DNA of 9,707 bases from Candidatus Aenigmatarchaeota archaeon (GCA_016177205.1 JACOVS010000017.1:1-9707); one strand, 5' to 3'; counted from the first letter of the stretch, positions 1 through 6,262 are shown. The notes: a model not told the origin generated them from the sequence alone. Numbers and translations: made by a program.

Positions 1-1
1 T

Positions 2-1609
2 GTGCGCGCCAATTTCACATGGGACGGCGGATCAGCTTACGAACGCGCGGATTTCAACGTGTCGTACAACGCTTCCGCCGACGTAAACATAACGCTTAAT
101 GCTCCGAAATACAACATCTCCACGAATGTCACGGCCAACGTCACTGTCAGGAACCCAACGCAGCTCACGCTGACAACGATGACGATAGCGTGCAGCGTCA
201 GCGATTACAACAGCGCTTTGATTGCTTCTGCAACGTCGTCGCCTGATATAGGCAACAGGACGATCGGCGTGATAAACGCAAACTCGGTAAAGGCCAACGC
301 AACAGCCTGGAACGTGAGCGCGAACAATGCAGGCACGTATTCGATACGCTGCAACGTTACGGATGCGAGCGGACTGATAGGGTTTGACGTGAAAACGTTT
401 GACATAACAAGGATTAACGCAACACTGCCGACGCTGGCAGCCAATAGGACAGGGACAAACTACACGGTGAATGATGTTGTTGGAATTTCGGGCAACATAA
501 CGTCGGTTGGCGGGATAAACGTTTCGGGAAGGCTGGTTGTTGAGGTGTATAACACGTCGCAGAGAATCGAACAAACCTACTCACAAAACGTAATTACAGG
601 AGGCGTTCTTAATTATTTGAACATAACCAACCTGAACCTGACTTTCCGCACGTACAAGAACTTCACAGGAACATACACGCTTAACGCGACGTTCAACTAT
701 ACCAACGAAACGGGCTCGCAAATCGTGCGCAGCGCGACAACGCAGTTCAATATCAGCTCGAACACGAACGCAACGATAACTTCGTCGTCGGATAGAAGTA
801 CGTATGGCACGAGCGACACAGCGGTTATTACAACAACAGTCACGTCGACAGCGAACCAGGCCATTACAAACGGGAATTTAACAGTTTACATATTCAACTC
901 AACAACATTCACGCAGACGTACCGGCAATATTGGAACTCCACGCTGCTGAACATATCGCCGGGCGGTTCGGTGGTGCAAAGCGACACCGTGGGCCTGTCG
1001 TCGTTCTTTGCAGGGACGCATTACGTATTCGCGAACTTCACCTTTGCCGGACAAAACGTAAACTCCACGAGCACGTTTACGATATCCGTAATCGTTCCAA
1101 GCACGAATTTGACGGTCAGGTTCTTCATTGAGGACAACACAAGCCACATGGTTTACACAACGACGTCGGGCGAGATACCGGCCAACAAAACAAACGCAAC
1201 GACAGAATGGAACGCGCGCTGGATCATTTCGTTCTTTAACAACTCCGTGATCGGGCTGTACGGAACAGGCGGCGGCGTTTCCGCGGGCTCTTCAAACACG
1301 ACAATGGAGCACAGGATAGACGTCAACGGGCTGATACGCGAAAGCAGGGTCTACGCGGTTGTCACGCAGGGGACCAGGGCGTCGTTCCAAAACAGGGCGG
1401 AGTTGCTTGACGCAGGAACGTTCACGACGCTCGTGAACCCCTCATTTGGCTACCCGTTGCGCGACAAGAACGTGCTTTCGCTGAAGTTGAAATATTCGGA
1501 CATAGACGTGCAAGGCTCCGAGACCTTAAGGAAAGGCACGTACAAGCTGCGCATAGAAAACAACGGGACGTCAGGCGGGAAGACGCTGATACATATCAAG
1601 ACGATTTGA
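2..1609 (+). CDS. Sequon-rich surface/secreted protein with tandem Ig-like repeats, 5'-truncated
   Basis: The reading frame is open from the window edge, so the true start and any signal peptide lie upstream; the GTG at position 2 is probably internal. The 535 visible residues are rich in Thr, Ser and Asn and hold more than 30 N-X-S/T sequons, as expected for an exported, N-glycosylated archaeal surface protein. Beta-sandwich-like units recur: about residues 34-135, 138-251 and 256-361. Units 2 and 3 align around a 'TY...D.V.I...VTS' start, a 'L.V.I.NST' strand, a 'F.GT(Y/H)...A.F' strand and an 'F.IS' end. The last ~170 residues differ, and no C-terminal membrane anchor is visible (it ends in a beta-strand-like 'GTYKLRIENNGT' stretch). 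The stop overlaps the next gene by 4 nt. S-layer, adhesin or other cell-surface role is inference; no enzyme motif seen. Confidence 0.75.
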   Translation: MRANFTWDGGSAYERADFNVSYNASADVNITLNAPKYNISTNVTANVTVRNPTQLTLTTMTIACSVSDYNSALIASATSSPDIGNRTIGVINANSVKANATAWNVSANNAGTYSIRCNVTDASGLIGFDVKTFDITRINATLPTLAANRTGTNYTVNDVVGISGNITSVGGINVSGRLVVEVYNTSQRIEQTYSQNVITGGVLNYLNITNLNLTFRTYKNFTGTYTLNATFNYTNETGSQIVRSATTQFNISSNTNATITSSSDRSTYGTSDTAVITTTVTSTANQAITNGNLTVYIFNSTTFTQTYRQYWNSTLLNISPGGSVVQSDTVGLSSFFAGTHYVFANFTFAGQNVNSTSTFTISVIVPSTNLTVRFFIEDNTSHMVYTTTSGEIPANKTNATTEWNARWIISFFNNSVIGLYGTGGGVSAGSSNTTMEHRIDVNGLIRESRVYAVVTQGTRASFQNRAELLDAGTFTTLVNPSFGYPLRDKNVLSLKLKYSDIDVQGSETLRKGTYKLRIENNGTSGGKTLIHIKTI

Positions 1610-1833
1610 AGGCGAAAATATTGACTAAAAGGCATAACCTGGAAAGCACGGAAGAAAGCATTTTGAAGAGCTTGCGCTCCGCCGCTGACTGGGGGATGAC
1701 TATAGAGGAAGTTGCGGACAAAAACAGGATTAACCGCGTCACGGCGTCGAAATACCTTGCCATAATGGAGGTTAAAGGGCTGGTTATTTTGCGGGTAGTG
1801 GGGCGGGCGAAGCTGTATTCTTTGAAAAAATAG
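1606..1833 (+). CDS. Small winged-helix DNA-binding protein
   Basis: A 75-residue protein with the pattern of a winged helix-turn-helix. An N-terminal helix (about residues 14-26) is followed by 'MTIEEVADKNRINRVTASKY' (HTH, about 31-50), then 'LAIMEVKGLVILRVVGRAKLYSL', read as the recognition-helix end plus the wing. This resembles ArsR/MarR-like archaeal regulators, but no subfamily can be assigned. The start is TTG at 1606, inside the stop of the surface-protein gene (shared TTGA). The next in-frame ATG would remove the first helix, so TTG is preferred. The overlap suggests co-transcription and translational coupling with the surface protein. No effector-binding domain is present. Target genes are unknown; autoregulation of the surface-protein operon is a guess. 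Confidence 0.7.
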   Translation: MKAKILTKRHNLESTEESILKSLRSAADWGMTIEEVADKNRINRVTASKYLAIMEVKGLVILRVVGRAKLYSLKK

Positions 1834-1861
1834 GAAACTTATAGGAATGTCTTAGGCCGTT

Positions 1862-1896
1862 ACATTTATATGCGAGTAAGTTATACATTAGTTATA
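1862..1896 (+). promoter_or_regulatory. Promoter and possible operator of mazEF
   Basis: A TATA-like TTTATATG lies at 1864-1871, which would place the transcription start near 1893, shortly before the mazE start codon. Just downstream, AGTTATA occurs twice (1879-1885 and 1890-1896), with starts 11 bp apart, about one helical turn. Such phased repeats between the TATA box and the start fit an operator for the AbrB-type antitoxin, since MazE-MazF complexes are known to autorepress. The repeats are seen; the operator role is inference. Confidence 0.45.
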
Positions 1897-1907
1897 TTGT
1901 GAATTTT

Positions 1908-2135
1908 ATGGATGTAATTGCAAAGCCCAGGAAGTGGGGAAATTCCATGGGTGTTATAATTCCCAAAGAGCTTGTAAAAACGAACAAAATAACGCTACGG
2001 GACGAATTGGTCATACACATAGAGAAGAGGAACGCGAGGGAAAAGAGGGCTCTTATGAAGGAAGGATACAAGGAGATGAAGGAAGAGCTGGCGAAGGTCA
2101 ATAAAGAATGGGAAAAATCGGACTACGAGGAATAA
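1908..2135 (+). CDS. mazE: MazE-like antitoxin (AbrB/SpoVT-type DNA-binding domain)
   Basis: A 75-residue protein beginning 'MDVIAKPRKWGNSMGVIIPK', a classic swapped-hairpin AbrB N-terminus (RKWGNS.GV.IPKE), with beta strands to about residue 40. A charged helical tail follows (about 41-75) ending in 'VNKEWEKSDYEE', like the toxin-binding tails of MazE proteins. Family role: it binds and neutralises the MazF endoribonuclease and represses its own promoter. An in-frame GTG at 1899 would add three residues; ATG at 1908 is preferred because it begins where the family domain begins. No clear Shine-Dalgarno site is visible for either start. The stop is 1 nt before the mazF ATG, the usual antitoxin-then-toxin order with translational coupling. 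Confidence 0.88.
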   Translation: MDVIAKPRKWGNSMGVIIPKELVKTNKITLRDELVIHIEKRNAREKRALMKEGYKEMKEELAKVNKEWEKSDYEE

Positions 2136-2136
2136 T

Positions 2137-2481
2137 ATGCAGATAAGGCGCGGGGATGTTATTCTTGTTAAACTAGACCCGGTCATGGGCTCGGAACAAG
2201 GCAAAACCAGGCCGGCCTTGGTTGTACAAAATAACATCGGTAATGAGTATAGCCCTACAACCATTGTTGCGCCGATAACGTCAAAAATTTTTTCAAAGCA
2301 ATTTCCCACCAACGTTGAAATAGACCCGGCAAATTCCCCTCTAAGAGAACGCGGTACGGTACTTCTCAACCAAATAAGGACTATAGACAAGGCCAGAATA
2401 ATAAAAAACTATGGAAAAATATCTACTGGAAAGATGGAAGAAGCGGATGAGGCTATCCGAAATAGTTTGAGTTTGGAATAA
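2137..2481 (+). CDS. mazF: MazF/PemK-family endoribonuclease toxin
   Basis: A 114-residue protein of normal MazF length. It opens with 'IRRGDVILVKLDPVMGSEQG' and then has the diagnostic 'KTRPALVVQNN' (about residues 23-33) and 'TTIVAPITSK' (about 41-50). These hold the Arg (about R25) and Thr/Ser (about T48) expected of the MazF active site. A later 'GTVLLNQIRTIDKARI' matches the conserved third strand and helix. MazF toxins cleave single-stranded RNA at short sequence motifs and halt growth when the antitoxin is degraded; the cleavage site here cannot be predicted. The gene starts 1 nt after the mazE stop, with GAGG (2127-2130) as a plausible ribosome site. It looks intact. Confidence 0.92.
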   Translation: MQIRRGDVILVKLDPVMGSEQGKTRPALVVQNNIGNEYSPTTIVAPITSKIFSKQFPTNVEIDPANSPLRERGTVLLNQIRTIDKARIIKNYGKISTGKMEEADEAIRNSLSLE

Positions 2482-2505
2482 AAGTCATAACGGTGTATTA
2501 GGATT

Positions 2506-2621
2506 ATGAGATTTGAATACGACAAGGACGTGGACGCGGGATACGTTTATCTTAGACACCCGATAAAAAAGGAGCTAAGAGGACAGTACCGTTAAATCAA
2601 AATATCATTGTCGATTTCGAT
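2506..2621 (+). pseudogene. DUF2283-like gene remnant, frameshifted
   Basis: ATG at 2506 opens 'MRFEYDKDVDAGYVYLRHPI', which matches the start of DUF2283 proteins (M.I.YD...DA.YI.L). The frame hits a stop at 2593-2595 after only 29 residues. A shift of one base at the A6 run (2565-2570) restores the family sequence: in the other frame the DNA reads 'KKGAKRTVPLNQNIIVDFD' up to 2621, where DUF2283 proteins have 'T..l...iivDfd..G'. The conserved continuation (G.(L/I).GIEIL) is missing and is replaced by a VapC tail. DUF2283 is a small family often found beside toxin-antitoxin genes; its function is unknown. The 1-nt loss could also be a homopolymer sequencing error. Confidence 0.7.
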
Positions 2622-2720
2622 CTCCTGATCGCATCGACTGCAAAGACGAATAACCTGATTGTGTTAACGGACAACGTCAAACATTACAGCAAAATCGAAG
2701 GCCTAAGGATAAACTTGTGA
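2613..2720 (+). pseudogene. VapC (PIN-domain toxin) 3' fragment
   Basis: Reading from 2613 gives 'DFDLLIASTAKTNN' then 'LIVLTDNVKHYSKIEGLRI', ending at TGA 2718-2720. This closely matches the C-terminal ~35 residues of archaeal VapC ribonucleases, including the 'D.LIA.TA' motif that carries a catalytic Asp and the 'VT.N.KHF..I.GL' tail. The first ~95 residues of a PIN domain, with the other catalytic acids, are absent, so it cannot be an active nuclease. It is joined in frame to the second part of the DUF2283 remnant; the shared Asp-Phe-Asp codons (2613-2621) belong to both families and mark the likely join. No VapB antitoxin gene is nearby. Confidence 0.75.
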
Positions 2721-2756
2721 CTTGTTCTAGGAAGCATCTTCCCGGATAAACGGGCT

Positions 2757-2773
2757 GCGAAAAGCTTAAATTA
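2757..2773 (+). promoter_or_regulatory. Promoter of the SBDS-exosome operon
   Basis: The TATA-like CTTAAATT (2765-2772) follows an A-rich BRE-like GCGAAAAG (2757-2764). A start about 25 nt downstream, near 2796, would leave a leader of roughly 95 nt before the SBDS ATG, long for an archaeal mRNA and containing the hairpin at 2816-2864. A second AT-rich stretch (2777-2787) is an alternative TATA box. Confidence 0.5.
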
Positions 2774-2815
2774 CCCTTATTATAATTGTAGTAAGGTCAA
2801 AAGAGCGGCAAAACG

Positions 2816-2864
2816 GAGTTTCCGCGCAGGAAGGCTTTTACTATCCTTCCCCTGGGCGGGACTC
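2816..2864 (+). other. Strong leader hairpin upstream of SBDS
   Basis: The DNA can fold into one long stem: 2816-2819 with 2861-2864, 2822-2825 with 2856-2859, 2827-2830 with 2851-2854, and 2831-2834 with 2845-2848. It has a 10-nt loop (2835-2844), one G-G mismatch and small bulges, giving about 16 pairs in total. It lies between the inferred transcription start and the SBDS ribosome site. It could be a leader control element or RNA stabiliser; a terminator is unlikely because no T-run follows. Confidence 0.45.
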
Positions 2865-2889
2865 ATAATACAACGGGTTGATGATAACA

Positions 2890-3594
2890 ATGGCAGTCTC
2901 ATTGGACGACGCGGTAATAGCCCGGCTGACAAAGGCCGGCGAGAAATTCGAGGTTTTGGTCGATCCCGTAAAGGCTTACGATTTCAAGAGGGGCAAGGAC
3001 GTGAAAATCGAGGATATACTGGCATACCCGGGCGTTTTCCATGATGCGAGAAAGGCTGACAGGATACAGGATTCCGTAATACAGAAGGTTTTCGGGACAA
3101 CGGACGCGAAAAAGATAGCGGAAAAGGTCATTCGCGAGGGCGAGCTTCAATTGACAACGGAACAGAGAAGGAAGATGGCCGAGGACAAGAAAACGCAGAT
3201 CGCCAGCATGATAGCGCGCAACGCTGTCAACCCGCAGACGAACGCCCCGCACCCGACGCAGAGGATAATCAACGCGATGGACGAGGCCGGTGTTCATGTC
3301 GACGCTATGGAGCCGGCGCAGGATCAGGTTGACCGCGTTGTTAAAGCCATTAAACCGCTGCTGCCGATAAAGATCGAGGTTGTTGCGATCGAACTGCGTG
3401 TACCGGCCCAGTATTCCGGCAAGGCCAGCTCGGTAATACGCGGCATGACATCGGTAAAAAGGGATTCATGGGGTTCGGACGGCTCCTACTCGTGCGTTAT
3501 CGAGCTTCCTTCAGGGCTGGCCGCGGAGATGCTGCAAAGGCTGAATAAAATCACAGAAGGCAAGATTGAATCAAAGGAATTAAGATCGTTGTAA
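2890..3594 (+). CDS. sdo1: Ribosome maturation protein SBDS (Sdo1)
   Basis: A 234-residue homologue of the Shwachman-Bodian-Diamond protein, of normal archaeal length. The N-terminal FYSH domain ('VSLDDAVIARLTKAGEKFEV', then 'GKDVKIEDILAYPGVFHDAR' and 'KVFGTTD') is followed by a three-helix domain ('EGELQLTTEQRRKMAEDK', 'IARNAVNPQTNAPHP') and a ferredoxin-like C-terminal domain ('LLPIKIEVVAIELRVPAQYS' onward). In eukaryotes and archaea SBDS, with EF-2-like GTPases, releases the anti-association factor IF6 from new large ribosomal subunits. ATG 2890 is chosen because family members begin with (A)VSLD and GGTTGAT (2875-2881) sits at SD distance; TTG 2878 and ATG 2881 would add a short non-conserved extension. 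It is the first gene of the exosome operon, 17 nt before rrp4. Confidence 0.95.
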   Translation: MAVSLDDAVIARLTKAGEKFEVLVDPVKAYDFKRGKDVKIEDILAYPGVFHDARKADRIQDSVIQKVFGTTDAKKIAEKVIREGELQLTTEQRRKMAEDKKTQIASMIARNAVNPQTNAPHPTQRIINAMDEAGVHVDAMEPAQDQVDRVVKAIKPLLPIKIEVVAIELRVPAQYSGKASSVIRGMTSVKRDSWGSDGSYSCVIELPSGLAAEMLQRLNKITEGKIESKELRSL

Positions 3595-3611
3595 AAAAGG
3601 TGAAAAATTAA

Positions 3612-4340
3612 ATGACGATATTGAAAAACGAAAAAGATCTGGTCGTCCCGGGCGAAGTCCTGGCCGAGGGGCTGGACTATCTGCCTGGTTACGGCGCGTT
3701 CCGCGAGGGCGAAAAGATACTGGCAAAAAATGTGGGCATAGTCGCGATCCGCGAAAGGAATGTCGGCGTTGTCGCGCTGTCCGGAAGGTATATGCCCAAA
3801 GCCGGCGACAAGGTCATCGGCGAGGTGCTGGACGTCCAGATGTCTACATGGTTTTTGGACATCAACTCGCCCTACCAGGCTTCGCTGGGAATAGGCGAAG
3901 CTTCCGAGGAGTACGTTGAGCGCGGCGCGGACCTGAGCAGGTACTTCGATGTCGGCAACGCCCTTTATGCAAAAATAATCTCGGTTTCAAAGCACAAGAA
4001 CGTGCAGCTGACAATGAAGGACATAATGTGCAAAAAACTGCGCGGCGGGAAGATCGTTGACATAACGCCGTCCAAGGTTCCAAGATTAATCGGCAAGGCC
4101 GGGTCGATGATAAGCATGATAAAGGAAAAAACTGGCTGCAACATAGTGATAGGGCAAAACGGCCGTGTATGGATTAAAGGGGAGAATGAAGACCTTGCGA
4201 CGCAGGCTGTTTTAATGGTTAATGAGAAATCGCACATGGACGGTTTGACGAACGTGATAACCGAATTCCTGGATGCGAACTCCACGGTTACTACGGGAAC
4301 GAAGACTGATTATGTTGAGGGTGATGTAAATGCGCAGTGA
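3612..4340 (+). CDS. rrp4: Exosome RNA-binding cap subunit Rrp4
   Basis: A 242-residue protein with the three domains of archaeal Rrp4. The N-terminal beta domain (about 1-60) has 'VVPGEVLAEG' and 'GYGAFREGEKILAKNVGIVA'. The S1 domain (about 63-137) starts 'PKAGDKVIGEVLDVQMSTWF'. The KH domain (about 150-205) has the GxxG loop as GKAG (161-164) followed by 'CNIVIGQNGRVWIKG'. Rrp4 trimers cap the Rrp41-Rrp42 ring and feed RNA into its central channel, favouring A-rich tails. A clear SD GGTGA (3599-3603) lies 8 nt before the ATG. The last ~25 residues (Thr/Asp-rich) are likely disordered. The 3' end overlaps rrp41 by 11 nt, so the two are probably translationally coupled. Confidence 0.96.
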   Translation: MTILKNEKDLVVPGEVLAEGLDYLPGYGAFREGEKILAKNVGIVAIRERNVGVVALSGRYMPKAGDKVIGEVLDVQMSTWFLDINSPYQASLGIGEASEEYVERGADLSRYFDVGNALYAKIISVSKHKNVQLTMKDIMCKKLRGGKIVDITPSKVPRLIGKAGSMISMIKEKTGCNIVIGQNGRVWIKGENEDLATQAVLMVNEKSHMDGLTNVITEFLDANSTVTTGTKTDYVEGDVNAQ

Positions 4341-5013
4341 CGGAAGGGCGAACGAAGAGCTAAGGGAACTGATTGTCAAGGCTGGCGTTTTCAAAAACGC
4401 CGAGGGCTCCGCGTACGTAAAGATGGGCAACACTGTTGCAGTCGCAGGCGTCTACGGCCCGCGCGAACTGTTCCCGAAGTTTTTGCAGGACGCCGAGAAA
4501 GTCCACTTAAAATGCAGGTACAACATGGCGCCGTTTTCGACAAAGGACAGGAAAAGGCCGGGCCAGGACAGGCGGTCGCAGGAAATATCGAAAGTCGTTG
4601 CGGACGCTTTGGAACCGGCCATTTTCACAAAGGAATTCCCGAAGGTCGGCATTGACATTTACATAGAGATCTTGCAGGGCGATGCCGGGACAAGGTGCGC
4701 CGGGATAAACGCAGCTTCGGTTGCGCTGGCGGACGCGGGCATACCCATGCGCGGCTTAGTCGCTGCGGTCGCGGCTGGCAAGGTCGACGGCGACTACGTG
4801 CTTGATTTAACGTACAACGAGGAGGAGAAAACAAAGGCCGATGTTCCTGTTGCCTATGTGCCAAGCCTGAAAAAAATAACGCTGCTTCAAATGGACGGCG
4901 ACCTTTCGACCGAAGACGTGAAAAACGTTGTCAACATTGCGATAAAGGGCTGTGAAAAAATACACGAGGCCCAGGTTGAGGCGCTGAAGAGCAAGTATGC
5001 GGTGGTTCTATGA
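4330..5013 (+). CDS. rrp41: Exosome catalytic subunit Rrp41
   Basis: A 227-residue RNase PH-fold protein. The start 'MRSDGRANEELRELIVKAGV', 'CRYNMAPFSTKDRKRPGQDR', 'LQGDAGTRCAGINAASVALA' and 'ITLLQMDGDLS' are all standard for archaeal Rrp41, including the phosphate-site GTR (R122). With Rrp42 it forms the hexameric ring that degrades RNA 3'-to-5' using phosphate and can add A-rich tails from NDPs. In the catalytic loop 'LDLTYNEEEKTKADVPVA' the second metal-site acid, D171, is present. The position of the first acid (D182 in Sulfolobus, D178 in bacterial RNase PH by my alignment) is Glu165. SD GGTGAT (4320-4325) lies inside the end of rrp4. The stop overlaps rrp42 in an ATGA. Confidence 0.96.
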   Translation: MRSDGRANEELRELIVKAGVFKNAEGSAYVKMGNTVAVAGVYGPRELFPKFLQDAEKVHLKCRYNMAPFSTKDRKRPGQDRRSQEISKVVADALEPAIFTKEFPKVGIDIYIEILQGDAGTRCAGINAASVALADAGIPMRGLVAAVAAGKVDGDYVLDLTYNEEEKTKADVPVAYVPSLKKITLLQMDGDLSTEDVKNVVNIAIKGCEKIHEAQVEALKSKYAVVL

Positions 5014-5777
5014 TGACTATAAGCGAGGAGTATGTGCGCGAATTTGCGGAAAAGGGCCTGCGCCTGGATAAGCGCAAGGCCGACGAGTTCAGGAACGTTG
5101 AGATTGAAACCGGCATTATCAAGAGCGCCGAGGGTTCGGCGCAGGTAAGGCTGGGCAACACCACGGTGATAGCGGGCGTGAAAATGTCTGTCGGCGAACC
5201 GTTTTCGGACAAACCGGACGAGGGCGTCCTGATGGTCGGAGCCGAATTAACGCCGATCGCGGATCCTGACTTTGAGCCGGGCCCGCCCGGCATACAGTCG
5301 ATAGAAGTCGCCCGCGTTGTTGACAGGACGATAAGGGAATCGAAGATGATCGATGTTAAAGCGCTTAAAATAAACGACGAGGCTGTGTGGATTGTTAATG
5401 TTGATTTGCACGTCATGAATTTCGACGGCAACCTTATTGACGCCGGCAACCTGGCCGCTGTTGCCGCGCTGGCAACGGCTAAAATGCCCAAATACGAGGA
5501 CGGCAAGGTTAACTACGACGAAAGGTCCGGGGCGCTGCCTGTGACAACAATGCCGATAAGCGTTACCACGGTCAAGATAAACGGGATGCTGATAGTTGAC
5601 CCGACGAAAGAGGAGGAAAACGCCGCCGACGCAAGATTAACGGTATCGGTTAAAAACGGCGGCAATGTCTGCTCGCTGCAAAAAGGCGGCGTGGAAGGCT
5701 TTACGGTCGAGGAATTGCACAAAGCACTCCAACTGGCAGGCGATAAACAGGAAAATTTAAGGGCTGCGCTGAAATAA
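5010..5777 (+). CDS. rrp42: Exosome ring subunit Rrp42
   Basis: A 255-residue RNase PH-fold protein, the non-catalytic partner of Rrp41 in the archaeal exosome ring; it supplies RNA-binding surface and shapes the active site of its neighbour. Typical features are 'KGLRLDKRKADEFRNVEIET' (about 15-34), 'SAEGSAQVRLGNTTVIAGVK', 'LTPIADPDFEPGPPG', 'LARVVDR'-like 'EVARVVDRTIRES' and 'DLHVMNFDGNLIDAGNLAA'. It lacks the catalytic acids of Rrp41, as the family does. The first ATG (5010) overlaps the rrp41 stop by 4 nt; a second ATG follows directly at 5013. GGTGG (5001-5005) may serve as the ribosome site. L37Ae follows after 16 nt. Confidence 0.96.
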   Translation: MMTISEEYVREFAEKGLRLDKRKADEFRNVEIETGIIKSAEGSAQVRLGNTTVIAGVKMSVGEPFSDKPDEGVLMVGAELTPIADPDFEPGPPGIQSIEVARVVDRTIRESKMIDVKALKINDEAVWIVNVDLHVMNFDGNLIDAGNLAAVAALATAKMPKYEDGKVNYDERSGALPVTTMPISVTTVKINGMLIVDPTKEEENAADARLTVSVKNGGNVCSLQKGGVEGFTVEELHKALQLAGDKQENLRAALK

Positions 5778-5793
5778 ACAGGGTCGTGATTGT

Positions 5794-6186
5794 ATGTCGA
5801 AGAGAACCAAAAGGATCGGGTCTGCGGGGCGCTACGGCGTGCGATTCGGGCAGAAAATAAGGAAGATGGTCTCCGACATAGAAGTTGTGCAGAAATCCGA
5901 CCACGCCTGCCCGTCGTGCATGAAGGCCGCTGTTTTCAGGGAAGCGAGCGGCATATGGAAGTGCAGGGTATGCGGCTGTGTTTTTGCCGGCGGGGCGTAC
6001 AACCCCTCTTACGGGTCTGAACGCACGATCTCAGCGCTGACGGAAAGCGAGAAGCCTTTCAAGAAGGACGTCGAAATAGGGAAGCCTAAATCGAAACGGG
6101 ACAAGTTCAAGGGCAGGGAAAAGCCCAAACCGAAGCCCAAGGAAAAGGCCGAACCGGAAAAGGCAAAGAAAAACAAGGGCAAATGA
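5794..6186 (+). CDS. rpl37ae: Large-subunit ribosomal protein L37Ae (eL43) with long basic tail
   Basis: The first ~85 residues are a standard eL43: 'SKRTKRIGSAGRYGVRFGQK', then a four-Cys zinc ribbon (C39, C42, C57, C60; CPSC...CRVC) and 'FAGGAYNPSYGSERT'. It binds rRNA in the 50S subunit. Archaeal members are usually about 60-95 residues; this one has 130 because of a ~45-residue Lys/Pro/Glu-rich tail (about 86-130, 'KPKPKPKEKAEPEKAKKNKG'), expected to be disordered. GTGAT (5786-5790) is the SD, 3 nt before ATG. Its place after rrp42 and before rpoP is the common archaeal order. A 141-nt hairpin-rich gap follows. Confidence 0.95.
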   Translation: MSKRTKRIGSAGRYGVRFGQKIRKMVSDIEVVQKSDHACPSCMKAAVFREASGIWKCRVCGCVFAGGAYNPSYGSERTISALTESEKPFKKDVEIGKPKSKRDKFKGREKPKPKPKEKAEPEKAKKNKGK

Positions 6187-6243
6187 CAGGAAAGGAAACT
6201 AAAAAGAAAGCTTTAATTTAAAGGAAACAAACTTTAAGACAAA

Positions 6244-6262
6244 GTTTTGCCGAAGGCAAAAC
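6244..6262 (+). repeat. Perfect 8-bp hairpin with GAA loop
   Basis: The arms 6244-6251 (GTTTTGCC) and 6255-6262 (GGCAAAAC) are exact inverted copies around GAA. It lies in the 141-nt gap between L37Ae and rpoP and is the first of two tandem hairpins. An alternative weaker stem pairs 6229-6235 with 6241-6247. No poly-T follows, so it is not an obvious terminator. Confidence 0.6.

Noticed and set aside
2736..2756. Small CCCG/CGGG hairpin after the VapC fragment as a terminator
   Set aside because: The stem is only 4 bp and no T-run follows, so it is not better than chance.
2877..2930. TGATGA near 2878 with CTGA near 2926, like the C and D boxes of a C/D-box guide RNA
   Set aside because: The motif coincides with the start region of SBDS, the D-like box is inside conserved coding sequence, and no C'/D' boxes at proper spacing were found.
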